Assembly: GCA_027422505.1 (NCBI GenBank)
Contig: JAPQWV010000644.1
Coordinates: 1-64,000 of the forward strand
DNA length: 64,000 bases
Reading direction: 5' to 3'
Origin: Craterostigma plantagineum
Lineage: Eukaryota > Streptophyta > Magnoliopsida > Lamiales > Linderniaceae
Numbering within the stretch: position 1 is the stretch's first letter; the number at the start of each line of letters is the position of its first letter. A program made the position numbers and the translations under genes. Below are positions 24,440 to 37,330 of the stretch, in pieces. The notes beneath the pieces were generated by a model. The model searched no databases. It was given only the letters and a program-made list of their open reading frames with translations, and was not told the origin of the DNA.

Positions 24440-25598
24440 TCATACAATATCCCAATTGTTAAAATAAATACATATAGACAAAAACTTTCTAAAGGAGGCA
24501 ACTTTAGAATCGTCCAAAGCGTAGAGATCATCTCTGTTACCGATCAACAGAGACATCGCGGCCCTAAGCATGTACATACCGCACTCTCCGCTGTTCAAGA
24601 AATATAACAATTTCAGGTTTTAAGAAAATAAGAAAATAAGGAAAGTGAGAAAATAAAAAAATTACCTGAGACGTTGTTGAGGGAAATTGGGGCACCGCAC
24701 CCAAGAAAACTTCTCCCCGGATTCTTGCTCCACACCTACGTGTTGAAGCATCAGCGGTATCACTTCGGCCAAAGGATCGAGGAACGGCTTCATGCCTTCA
24801 AGTCCGAATCGCTGCTGCGATCGGAATCCAAAACGAGGATGTTACTGTCCTTGAACCGAGCGACGAGGAGCACCCAATGCGAGTTAAATGCCAATGGGAT
24901 GACGGCCACATCCGCTTGGCTCCAGTGAAGTGACGGCTTGGCGCCGTATATCGCATTGATCTCTCCGTGGCGAATTGGTCGAACGAGGACACGTTCCACG
25001 GTCGCGGTTTGGCGGACTCCATCCTGACTGCATGTGCGAAGTTGGCGTTCACGTACGCGATTCGCTCCGCATGCACGCAGTTTTCTTGCATCTCCGTGAA
25101 CCCGCTGAATGCCTCGTTGACGTGCTGCAATAATAGCATATAATGTTTTTAAACGAAATAATTAGAACATATTTAGCAAAAAACACACATACCTCATCCG
25201 AAAGCCACACTTTCGGAGTGGACAGGTCGACAAAGAATTTCTTGTCGTACGCTTGGAGGATTCCTTGCCGTTCCTCCTTTGCGCCCATTCTTGCCACCTC
25301 CGCCGCGACGACATCCCAATTCTTCACCCTCTCGCCGATGATATGCTCTATGGCCGCGCGGCGTTCTATTGCAACGCGAGGGTCGAATCGGGCGTCGGCG
25401 TATACGGACTCGAAAGCAGCCTCGACTTCTTCTTCGGACGTTTCGTCCGTGGCGACTTCTCCGCTTCCGCCGCCTTCTTTGGCTTCGACGCCGCGGCGGC
25501 CCTATGCGCCTCCGCCCACGCCGCCTTCTTTGCCTTCGCCGCGGCCCTCATCTCCCCGCCGCCTCCGCCGCCTTCATTCTCTCCGCCGCCGCCCTCTC

Positions 25599-25631
<33 letters not shown>

Positions 25632-26367
25632 CCTCTCCGCCGCCGCCTATCCGCCGCCGCCCTCTCCGCCGCCGCCCTCTCCGCGGCCGCCTTATCCGCC
25701 GCCGCCCTCTCCGCCGCCGCCCTCTCCGCCGCCGCCCTATCCGCCGCGGCCCTCTCCGCCGCGCGGCCGCCTCCGCCGCCGCCCTCTCCGCCGCCGCCCT
25801 ATCCGCCGCCGCCCTCTCCGCCGCCGCCCTCTCCGCGGCCGCCTTATATCCGCCGCCGCCCTCTCCGCCGCCGCCCTATCCGCCGCGGCCCTCTCCGCCG
25901 CGGCGCGCCTCCGCCGCCGCCCTCTCCGCCGCGGCCCTCTCCGCCGCCTCGCCGCCGCCCTCTCCGCCGCCGCGGCCGCGGCCTCCGCCTCCATCTCGGC
26001 CTCCATCTCCACATTCTCGCCCCCATGCCCCTCACTCCCCGTCGGCGGCGAAGGAGGCGGCATGTCCTGATCGTAGCTTCTCGCAATATCCCGCACCGTT
26101 TCTCGCCGTCAGGCTCTCAAGGGCTACAAAATTAGAGTATTACGTTAGATTTACGTAATATCAATATAATCTTATAAATAAACGTAAGTAAGACATACCT
26201 TGGACCACGATCGAGCGCAGCTCCCTAATCTCCGTCCGCAAATCCCGTACATCGCCTTCCAGCCTGTCCATTCTTCTATCGAAATGGGCGATGATTGAGC
26301 CGAAGGAGGAGGAGACGGCCTCGGAGGAGAGACCTCGGAGGAGACGGCCTCGGAGGAGGAGACTCAA
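24440..26367 (-). CDS. ULP1-type (C48) cysteine protease gene of the MULE
   Basis: SUMO-protease-like gene, commonly carried by plant MULEs. On the minus strand: a coiled N-terminal part (about 26330-26200; RRMDRLEGDVRDLRTEIREL), an acidic-Pro segment (PPPSPPTGSEG, about 26060), a long Ala/Arg/Glu repeat (25990-25543), a basic Lys-rich stretch (SPRTKRPKKKSRL, about 25450), a helical part (ERVKNWDVVAAEVARMGAKEE is split over about 25345-25280), and the catalytic domain (about 25000-24440). Presumed triad: His in SHWVLLVARF, Asp in NILVLDSD, Cys in SGECGMYMLRAAM, with Gln of PQQRL upstream. An intron (24660-24594) separates PQQRL from GECG, and another lies at about 25195-25130. Likely stop 24440-24442. 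Single-base breaks occur near 25010, 24800 and 25350. The start codon is uncertain. Confidence 0.75.
25543..25990 (-). repeat. GC-rich low-complexity tract (CCGCCGCCCTCT units)
   Basis: Dozens of CCGCCGCCCTCTCCG-like units. In the minus-strand frame of the protease gene they encode reiterated AAAERAAAD-type peptide, predicted to be a charged alanine-rich helix. Apparent long plus-strand ORFs over the same region are composition artefacts. The GC content contrasts sharply with the rest of the window. Confidence 0.9.
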
Positions 26368-26531
26368 GCAAACTCACAAAGGGAAGGGAAGGAAGGAGCA
26401 AAGCATAAACAATCAGTTTGATTTCATTCTTGCTCGCTCGCTCGCAGATCCAATCGAGCAAACCACAATTACTACCAATTACGAATCAGAAGAGAGGCTG
26501 GGAAGATCAGAACGTTGATCGTGGAAATCAG

Positions 26532-28847
26532 ATGCAAAATCGGTGAATAAGAGCGTGATATGCCTAGCTTTTTGCGTCCCGTTGGTGTTCGGATCAGTGT
26601 TCCTCGCCGGAACCCTAGAATTCAACAGGTCGTCGTCGCCGTTCCTATCTTCGTTCTTCCCGCAGCTGAGCAACGGCTCACAATGCCGCGGCGGTGGATC
26701 GCCGCAGCCTCTTCGAGTCTATATGTATGATCTGCCCGCTCGATTCAACGTGGCCTGATGGACCCTAATTTCCCCGACGATAGGCTCGTCACGGCGGAGA
26801 ATATTCCGGCCTGGGGTTGGAACGACGGGCTGAGGAGGCAGCACAGTGTTGAGTATTGGATGATGGCGTCTCTTCTTCATAAGGGGGCTGACGGTGGGTC
26901 GGGTCGGGAGGCGGTTCGAGTCATGGATCCTAACTCAGCTGATGTGTTCTTTGTGCCGTTCTTCTCTTCGCTTAGTTTTTAATATCCACGTGAGAACATG
27001 GCGGAGACTGACACCGTTGATGAGAAGTTACAGGTATGATTTGATTTTATCATGAAAAATCGTTTTGCGCAAATTAGCCAAAAACGATTTCTTTGAATGA
27101 TTGTTTGTGTACTAATGTGGTCTATGATCCAACTGATAACTCCCAAAAAGTTTTGGTTTCTCTTCCACTTCCTATTTTGAATGTAATCCACACCAGATTT
27201 CTTTCTCAGAAGCCATAGCTTTATGCTGCATACTTGATCAATATGTGCCCATTCGTGTGTCTTTCTTCGCTAGGGTAAACACATGATTCCAGAATTGTGT
27301 GGGTTTTTTTTTCTCGAATAATGATTACAGGAAATCTCATTATGGTTCTTGTTGTGGCTTCTATGTGTTGTTATGCTGAGTCTCATCAGCCTATTAACGG
27401 CAGCCATATAACTTGAGTGCAGAATGCTCTCTTTATTGAATGCTTAACTGCATGTATTTCTCCTAGTTCAAACTTCAGACGTTAGATTTAGATATGTTTT
27501 CTGTGACTTTACAGTTCTTTGTTTGAGCTGACTAATTCCGTCGTATTTGTCTCCAGCTTGAGCTAGTAACATTCTGAAAGCATCAGAACATTGGAAAAAG
27601 TCTGGAGGAAAAGACCATGTGATTCCTCTTCACCATCCAAACGCTCTGAGGCACCATCGCGATGAGCTCATTCTTCCATATTCATCGTCGCTGATTTCGG
27701 GCGCATAAGCCACATTTCTCGACTGGCAAAAGACGTCGTTGCCCCTTACCCCCACATGCTAGAAACATACAAGGCGATGAAGATCAAGACCCTTACGAAT
27801 CTAGGAAAACACTCCTCTTCTTCCGTGGGAGGACTCACAGGAAAGATGTACGCCAAAGTTGCAGTATTTGCATCTCTCGTCAAACTCCAATTCTTACAAA
27901 ACTGTAACATCTTTTCTGACAAAACGTTACATGCCCAGGAAGGAAAAGTCCGCGCCAAGCTTCACAAGATGTTAAACGGGACGAAAGATGTAATATACGA
28001 AGAGGGATTTGCATCCGAAGAAGCTTCAAAGCTGTAAGTCCTCTGAATTAAACATAGACAGTGAAAAGTACTCTCACTAGTAGTTTAAGGGTTGGTAGCA
28101 CGCACTACAGTAACAACGAACTTTGGGGTGGCGTTATAGGGACAGTAGCTTCCAAGATGAAGCAATTTAGGGGAGATTATACGCCTGAAATTCTAGGGTT
28201 CCGGCAAATTTAGGAGGTTAGTTCATACAGATAGTAACTTTCAAAATCAAGCAAAAATTTGGAGAAAATCTAGGGTTACGACGTAAAATGTCACCCCTCA
28301 AACTCTCTGCTACAATAAATACCACCCGGAAATTTACAGGGCTGAAAAAATAATCAACCATTTTGCTTACTGGTCTTTGCCAAAGACTATGGTGGCTCTT
28401 GGTAAACATTTAACTGGTTCATCTTGCAGTCTGCCGACCAAATGAGATCTTCGAAGTTCTGTCTCCACCCGGCCGGCGACACGCCATCGTCTTGTCGCCT
28501 TTTCGACGCCATAGTGAGCCACTGCGTTCCCGTGATTGTGAGCGACAGAATCGAATTGCCCTTCGAAGACGAGCTCGACTACAAAGACTTCTCCATCTTC
28601 TTCTCGAAACCAAGAGGCAACAGCGCCGGGCTATATGGTCGGCGAGCTCAGAAAGGTTTCGAAAGAGAGATGGGTCGAAATGTGGGCACAGCTTAAGAAC
28701 ATAAGCCATCACTTTGATTTTCAGTACCCACCAAAGAAGGAAGATGCTGTGAATATGATATGGAGGCAGGTGAAGCATAAGGTCCCTTCTGTTTCGACTT
28801 GCTTTGCATCGAAGCAGAAGGCTGAAAATCCCAGATGGTGGAGATGA
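26532..28847 (+). CDS. GT47 exostosin-family glycosyltransferase
   Basis: Type II Golgi glycosyltransferase of CAZy family GT47 (exostosin domain), related to the Arabidopsis group containing ARAD-like arabinosyltransferases. Exon 1 (26532-27033): a short cytosolic tail and signal anchor ([19 protein letters not shown]), then [32 protein letters not shown] and [18 protein letters not shown]. Exon 2 (27557-28033): [34 protein letters not shown] and [10 protein letters not shown]. Exon 3 (28430-28847): [52 protein letters not shown], then [12 protein letters not shown]. Single-base breaks occur near 26534, 26756, 26985, 27570, 28610, 28795 and 28835, while flanking protein is highly conserved. 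The start was chosen as the ATG preceding the anchor after allowing one missing base. Exact donor/acceptor sugar unknown. Confidence 0.85.
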
Positions 28848-29345
28848 ATTTCTACTATATCTATGTATACTTTTTCTTATATATTCATTCTTTGCACAGT
28901 CTGACTATAACGAAAGGAACCTACGGTGCTTCTTAAACGAACATGTTTTTTCGCACTGTTACATCGTCGGGGCAAACTATTACTAGTATGAGTAGGAGAG
29001 AAACTATGTCTGTTCGATATAACTTTGTTCATATATGAATAGATGCTGTATGCATTCAATATCAGTGAATCAGTGGTGAATCCGTGTTCTCGAATAGAAC
29101 ATTGTCACGAGACAGGCAATTTCTTTGAGAGACAAAGCACAGCTACTACACAACATGCTGCGTGAATAACACGAAGATTAACCTCAAGAACTTCGAACAA
29201 GATGAAAAACGACACATTTTATAAATTATGAATCGTGCATTTCGTGAGATGGGAAATGCTTACGAAGAGAGACGCAACCATACACACAATTGTCTAATTA
29301 TTATGCGATTGACTAGAAAACATGAGAAAGCTAACCCCAATGGAA
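28848..29345. other. Non-coding stretch between convergent genes
   Basis: 3' flanks of the GT47 gene and of the minus-strand small protein gene. No other feature seen. Confidence 0.5.
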
Positions 29346-29628
29346 TCACTTTGAGGTTGAAGAGCTGCTGCTTTGATCCTGGAGGAGATCATCGTAAGGG
29401 TCCCTTCGGCCGGAGCTTGGCTGATCTGAGAATCCCAGAAAATTTGAGCGTTGTGACGCTCAAATGTCCAGAAACCGTATGGACGAAGGGGCAAGCTCCA
29501 CATTTCCTTGGTTTTCTTGCACTTGTCTTGAAGCTCATACAAGTGTTCCCTGAACTTTCTGTCCCTTCCTTTGGATCTTCCATCAGACGAAGGATCAGAT
29601 TCTCCGCAAACTCCATTATGAAACCCAT
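29346..29628 (-). CDS. Small conserved plant protein of unknown function
   Basis: About 94 residues in a single exon. It starts MGFIMEFAENLILRLMEDP, continues with REHLYELQDKCKKTKEMWSL and PLRPYGFWTFERHNAQIFWD, and ends with DPYDDLLQDQSSSSTSK before TGA at 29346-29348. I recognise this as a conserved small protein of flowering plants without a known function. An N-terminal amphipathic or hydrophobic helix is followed by a charged helix and an aromatic PYGFWTFERHN block. Two single-base losses (near 29570 and 29405) break the open frame into two, yet both halves are conserved. No transmembrane prediction is attempted. Confidence 0.65.
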
Positions 29629-30333
29629 CTGAAAAACTTGATTTACGACATAATACGACGCTAACTATGACGATCAGGATGGAGTCCGATGCAATCATGT
29701 AGTAAAAACACAAAGGAGACAGTGAGATGGAAAATTCAATCAACCATTATCTCGCAACCTCATCTGGGAATAAAATGGTTCGCTTGATAACAATCTGAAA
29801 ATGAAGCCTCAGGGAAGGTAATATTGTAAAGCACACATACAATTATGCTTAGAAATGGACTTTCGCTCTTGCAAAAAAGGATTGCAAACGAAGATCCGAT
29901 GGGAAACAAACCCTAGATTTCGAATCAGCATCAATGAACCACGAAAATTAAGCTGAAAATTTAGATCAGAGCCCCAAAACAAAGTCCCGATATCGAAACT
30001 TAGTTAGCAAACGAAAATCCAAATCATATCGTCCGAAGAATTACCTCAACACTGCAGACGAAAGCAGCTAAAATCCAAACTGATCAACCAATGTTATATA
30101 TCACGCGCCTATTTGTGTAAAAAGAAAAAAAAAAAAACACGAATAAATCATAAGGAAAAAGGAAAAAAATTAAATCCAAAAACTCCACCATTCATAACGA
30201 TGGGCAAGCCCATTTATGTAGACTACGGGCCCATCAATCAAATAGGCCCATTAATATCGAAGAAAAAAAATTCGGACCACGAGTTTGAAGATAATACAGA
30301 TGGGGCAAGAGGACGAGATATTAGATTCTGCAT
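29629..30333. other. Intergenic region upstream of LHCA2
   Basis: Probable 5' UTR (with an intron up to about 30045) and promoter of the minus-strand small protein gene, running back to back with the LHCA2 promoter. No gene seen. Confidence 0.45.
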
Positions 30334-30403
30334 GCCACGTGGCAGTGCAAGAATCCAATCAAACCAATCTCTCTATCTCCTGCGAGGATAAGCCAAAGCC
30401 AAT
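30334..30403 (+). promoter_or_regulatory. Light-responsive promoter module (G-box, CCAAT boxes, I-box) of LHCA2
   Basis: A perfect palindromic G-box GCCACGTGGC (30334-30343), CCAAT at 30355-30359 and 30364-30368, an I-box GGATAAG (30386-30392), and a further CCAAT (30399-30403), all within 70 bases and 150-210 bases before the LHCA2 ATG. The G-box/GATAAG combination is the established light-regulatory module of rbcS and Lhc promoters, bound by bZIP/bHLH and MYB-type factors. This supports the gene call. Confidence 0.75.
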
Positions 30404-30546
30404 GCATTGTCCAATTATCATATTCATACTGATAAAAATCGTCACTCTCTCAAGTCTCAAAGATCATCATATCATCTCTCTACACTCCTCTCGGAGTCCA
30501 ATCAAGACATTATAGTCTTATGTTCAATAAAATAAAACCTTAAACA

Positions 30547-32026
<1,480 letters not shown>

Positions 32027-32445
32027 GAAGGACGGACGGGGTGCGTTATGCTTGCGTTTTGGATCACATCGAATCGAATATTAATGTAATGTGTAAAAAT
32101 TGATTCCCAGTTAATGAAAACTAGTCGAATTTTCACTTTTCTGTCATAGTCTGTCTGTTCCCTGCAAAATTGAGAATAACTCCGACGTAAACTGCAGTGG
32201 TGTGGTACATACTACACCATAGGCAGCTAAAGATGTCTACTATTTTTATAAGATGTCTACTACTTAAGATGACATTTATTGAATAATAATATATAATCTT
32301 CCTAATTAAAATAAAATTTGTAAAATATCGACAAGGGCGCTCTACAAAATTCCGTCAAGAAACCACAGTTGCATAAATGGGCTTGCATTGGCTGAAGAAA
32401 GGCTCACTCACTTGGTGCAAAATTCATGCATAAATATGTATACGC

Positions 32446-35400
32446 TTAATATAGCTTAGAGAGTCTGACGTAGTAATGATCTGTGCTACTTAAAGGACTG
32501 CATAGCACTGTTGCTTCTCGTAAGAAAAGCACCGCCGCCAAAGTTAACCTTCTTCCCACGAAGCCCGACGACTTATTATTACCATTGCTGCTTCCTTCTG
32601 ATGATGACTGAGGCGTGCTAATAATGCTCGAAGCCACTCCGATCCCATCAGATATACCGCGAAGCTCCTGCGAAAATACACAGAGACGTACGTACGAGCC
32701 AATTACATGGGAAAAAAAAATAGAAACTAAAGAATCATAAGAGCGTCGATTTACCTTGATTCGTGATGCAGAAAGCGAGCTCGGCGAAGTAGTAGAAGGC
32801 TCTTGTTTTTCTTTTGTTCTCGGTGGACGAAGACGGAGACGGGTGGTCTCTACGGTTGGAGTATTGGTGGGTAGAGATATAGCCTGTCGTCCATTAAAAA
32901 TTGTGATAGGCATCAAATCTAAGCGTATAGGGAAAATGATTCGCGATGATTTTGGTAGCCGCGAAAAGAGATAACGTACCCTTGCTGGAGCCAATGGGGG
33001 CAGTTCGAGGACGGGCCTAGATGAACTCCCCTGCATGGTGACAAACGGTTAGGAACGACAAAATACGAAGAGAAGTACGAATTTAGTCTGCGTACCTTTA
33101 TTTGCTCCACGGTTCTGCCATTTTCGAGATTCTGAACGAAGGAAACTAACTGCCCCACTCCGAAGTTTGTCTCGCTCTACGTTGATGACAACCACAGTTA
33201 ATTAGGAGATACAAAGACTAAGAAAGGACGCCAGTCGTTGTAGGGTTGAGAAAAGGACAATCCGAGTGTTACCTGTCTTCCCTCTATCCTACTGATTTTG
33301 TTTTCCTGAAATATAAAGTTTGGGTGCAAAAACTGAGCATGGCCCACACACTGAGTTCATTGAAAAAGGAAGGGCATATATGAAGCTACCAGTGATCGCA
33401 CTACGTGGTGAACAGATTGGACATCAGCTCCTATTAGCTTCACATCACCGCGAAGCTCAGAGACCTGAACAATTGGCCACTCGATAGCTTGATGAAATAG
33501 GATGGGATAACATAAAGATGGAACATAGATAAAATTGACGAGGCCCCAAAGTCAAGCTTCCTATCCTTACCTCGTCTTTTGTTGCGGCTGTATTGTCAGC
33601 GCACTCGTCAATTTTACAATCAACACGGTCAATCCTTGAAGACAAATGCCTTTTAGTAGACTGGAAATTCAATAAAAGAATACTCGTAAGAAAGGATATG
33701 AGAGCGAGAAGGTAGCACAGCAGTTTCAAGTAAATATGCTAGTAACACTTTCCTTTTCCATTGAAAAAGAATATATATATATGATGCCCCTACCAACATT
33801 TACTTTAAAAAGATGATAACTGTTTAGCAGTATATTCGCCTTCCGACAAACAACAAAGTAAGACTCCCACAAGTTTTCGCTTCTTTTCTTTTGAGAGTAA
33901 TAAATGACTAATGAGGCTGAATTCTGAAATGGCATAAGTTTCAAAAAACTTGCAGAAGCAAAGCATGCCAAAACGCTAGTCACTGGAACACAATGCAACT
34001 AATGGCTCTGACGATTCCAAGCTTCTATAGCCTTCATGACCGTGAATATGACGCAATGATATAAACTAGTCCATAAGAAAATGACCAATGACATTCTACT
34101 GGAATTACTAAATTCAAGGTGCATAATTAAAAAAAAAAAAGAACCACAAGATTAGAACTTGCCGAAATTGAGGAATACACATTCTCCAGCTGCTTTGCTA
34201 CAGAAGCACAAGCATCATTTAAGCCACGCCTTGTTGCAAACATCATATCGCCAAGTCTCCAACCCTGCAAGTTAGACGCGCTTATAAACGAAGAAAAGCT
34301 AGAGTTTAAAAATTTGTTAAAGGCTGCAACTACTATTAGTATGACACTCAAGACTTGCAAGGCTATCAATTTCTACAAATGCTTAATTATCAACTTCAAA
34401 TGTTTCATACAAGTGTAATGGGGCTAAAACATTACAGGTGGTATTAAGTCTTACACTGAGGGACTATTATTGTACTAAGTAATTGATACAAAGTCAATTA
34501 GGAACAAAGCATGATTGATTTGAATCTCACGAGGAAAAGATACAATGGCATCTGAAAGATCCAGTGACAACAATTGACGAAACTACATGGCAATATTGGA
34601 AGTTTCTGAGTATCATAACTTACCTTCCACCATAAGTAGCCATATCCAACAACGACTACGATAACGACAACACCATATTTGCCTGAACCTATAAACAGCC
34701 AAAAAAATTGAAATAGTAACAAAAGCAAGAGTGCACAAGCTCTTAAGCATGTATAGTCATCCAAGATTGTCATCAAACAATGAGAGACAACAACTTATTG
34801 TATTGCAACAATTATTCATTTCATTAATTATATAAGATGTGAACGAAACAATAGAAATAACCAACATTGCATGAAGCAAGTCGGAGATGTGGTAACAGGT
34901 CATCAGATCAATATCTAGCAAAAATAAAATCCTGAAAACTGGAAGAGTCCAATCCTACAAATTGACAGTGAAAAGAACTGATGAAAATTTATTAGGGATA
35001 TATTCTTAAAGAATACCAACCTGATTTAGTCCCAGTAACTATAGTAATTGATCTATTAGATGCCAAAAGTTGCAGCTCCTGCCGCAAGCTATTCACCTGT
35101 AGAAAATTAAGTACTTTATAATTGCATATGCAAGATGTATTACCCAGACGCTTCATATGTGTTGAGAAAACAACACATAATCTCAAACATAGTCAATAAA
35201 ACAGGCCAAGTAATTAATCATCTGAATAAGGGAGTAAAAGCGTATCCAAACCTGTTGCAACAAAGAATCATTTTTCTGTACAGGATGTGAAGAAGGTGAA
35301 TCACTAAGTTTAAGCTGCTTCCAAGCCGTCTGCCAAACAACGAAACAACATCAATTCAGGCGATAATTTTAGCGTTTCGACCAGAAAAGAACTTTCTCGC

Positions 35401-35904
35401 TGTCAAGACATGGTTACCTTTACAACACCAGTAAAAAAGCCAGGCACATAGGATAGACGGTCTTCTTTAGCAAGGATCGACCCAACTAACCCTGCCAACT
35501 CATGAACAAAATCTTTCCATAAAAAGCATTCTCATAAATGTGCAGAAAAAATGTAAAAATTAGGAGGGTTGTACTACCCCAGTGAAATCCATCAACTTCA
35601 TATTCAACAAGAGAAAATAATAAGAAAAGCAGTGCTACATGTGTCTTATAATGTCAATTAAGTGACTTCTCCAAACATCACAACTTATTCATGATATGAA
35701 ATCAACTAAACAACATAATCATCGCAAAACGACTGAACACAGGTAAGAGACAACCAAAGGATATTGATTAACATTTTTAGAAAACCCCTAAAGAATAATT
35801 TTTTTTGTGAAATCATGCTGGAGCAGTGGGAAGCATCAATTCAGTAAGGTGTTAGGCAGACCTGCACCGATGATGAGACTAAGCTTGCCAAGAGGAAGGG
35901 CCAT
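32446..35904 (-). CDS. DUF1664 family membrane protein
   Basis: Plant DUF1664 protein. Thirteen exons can be read on the minus strand: 35904-35862, about 35494-35419, 35330-35252, 35097-35022, 34690-34622, 34266-34165, 33661-33572, 33467-33392, 33309-33273, 33176-33097, 33031-32981, 32883-32755 and 32668-32446. Sequence features: a hydrophobic N-terminus (MALPLGKLSLIIGAGLVGSI), QELQLLASNRSITIV, a membrane segment YGVVVIVVVVGYGYLWWKGW, then the family signature DMMFATRRGLNDACASVAKQ, a long coiled coil (STKRHLSSRIDRVDCKID to SELRGDVKLIGADVQ), and a low-complexity Ser/Pro/Thr tail. No frame break is obvious, in contrast to its neighbours. Function is not established; a membrane-anchored coiled-coil role is inferred. 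Confidence 0.82.
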
Positions 35905-36615
35905 CTGCGTGATAACAATAAACAGGGACATGCCAGTTAGTGAAATTAGAAAAACAAGCAATAATAATTCATTGAAAGCGGCAAAGGATATACTAAAAAG
36001 TCATAGCCCCAACTTTCGAGGGAGGGACGAACACCAACTTTGTTATAATCATGAAAACTTCTAGTTCTTTATCAGTATTCAGTATAAACGGAAAAACAAA
36101 GCTTTGCTCCTGGACAAAAACACGAAATAACATAATTTGTAATTCTGCTGGTCAAACCAGAAAACTACGCAAACATAACATGCTAATTAAGCTACGAACG
36201 ACGAAACAGAACACATCACCAGGAGAAAAGACGCGAGAATTCAGTGAAATAACCGCTAACTGTATGGCGGCCAGGAGAAGTATTCAACACGACGATCGCA
36301 GTTGAAAAGAAGAACGGCAAAGGCTATTCCACGCTTGAGTAAGAAATCCTCAAGTGCTACAGCTCCGATTTCCGATTGAAAACATCCACAAACAATCGCC
36401 TTTGTCAGGCAATAGGTTTCTGTTTCAGAGATTTCACACGACTCTTATCACAGAGAATCTCTAAATTACCTTAGGTATTGAGCTTTTAAGTCCTCATTTT
36501 GATATATTGGGCTTTTACACCCCATTTAGATTACTTACCCATCAGCTTACTATAAAATTTTCCATATCTTTTGGGCTAAAGCCTGTTCTTATTGGGCCAA
36601 CTAGACTTCAATATA

Positions 36616-36848
36616 CTTCCTCCTTCCCGTTATCTTTGTCACATATATTGGTGGGCACCAAAATTAAGATAGTATTAATATAGTACAATGAAAAGTTAAA
36701 AAATTATATATTTTGACACGTCTTTTAAGAATATTTAATATTATTATATTGATTGTTGTGATAGTTTTTTTCGCTAAATAAGGAAAGGTGATAAATTATC
36801 GGGACGCCCGAAATGGAAAAATGCGATAAAATTAGCGGACGGAGGGAG
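36616..36848. mobile_element. Stowaway-type MITE (Tc1/mariner-related)
   Basis: The left end CTTCCTCCTTCCCG and the right end CGGACGGAGGGAG are imperfect inverted repeats of the CTCCCTCCGTCCC type, flanked by TA on both sides (36614-36615 and 36849-36850). Length is 233 bp, AT-rich, with no coding capacity. These features define Stowaway MITEs. Confidence 0.8.
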
Positions 36849-37114
36849 TAATTATATATATATATTATATATATATATTGTGACTACTTGGAAAAATGAG
36901 TAACATTGTTGTTCAATTTTACTTGTACTCCTTGAGATCATTTTCTGTATAGACTATAGACATAATTGAGCTCACTCAGATCGTACTTACTTGGAGTGTG
37001 GGGATTATGTGGCATTCCGACAAAAAGTGAGAAATCATTCTAACAAATTTAATAATGATGACACAATAATAAATTTATGAAGTTGATGATTTTACAAAAT
37101 ATGTGTCCTATTTG

Positions 37115-37330
37115 TCCCCATGGGGATAGCCTAGTGATTGATGGGTGTTGTACTTTTATCCCCTTGTGTTCAAACCTCATGGCTTACATTGTTAAGTGGA
37201 ACTCATATTTTGAATCGTCCTCCTCCTCAGAAAGTCTATATACTTTGGATATGGAAAAAAATAAAATAAAAGAATTGTTGTGTTCAATTTATAGCAATAG
37301 TTTCTTTTTTACACGATTGCCATAGTCCAA
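37115..37330 (+). mobile_element. Probable tRNA-derived SINE
   Basis: TAGCCTAGTGA (37127-37137) fits a pol III A box, and TGTTCAAACC (37167-37176), about 40 bases downstream, fits a B box with two mismatches. It is followed by a non-tRNA body and T-rich sequence near 37310. No target duplication was identified. Confidence 0.45.

Larger units (their letters stand above)
20430..26370. mobile_element. Composite Mutator-like element with transposase and ULP1-type protease genes
   Basis: A MULE transposase gene (21050-23303, +) and a convergent ULP1-type C48 protease gene (24440-26367, -) are combined with two clusters of the same short motif (20444-20995 and 23420-24320). Plant MULEs carrying ULP1-like genes are known (Kaonashi/KI-MULEs in Arabidopsis, CUMULE in melon; VANDALs also carry accessory genes). 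No long terminal inverted repeats or 9-bp target duplication were found by eye. KI-type MULEs can lack TIRs. The right side abuts the GT47 gene start at 26532. Limits are approximate. Confidence 0.65.

Noticed and set aside
25143..26158. Long plus-strand ORFs (up to 330 codons) over the GC-rich tract
   Set aside because: All six frames stay open because of the CCGCCG repeat. Only the minus-strand frame links to recognisable protease sequence.
32756..33158. Plus- and minus-strand ORFs across the DUF1664 exons other than the gene frame
   Set aside because: Shadows of the multi-exon DUF1664 gene.
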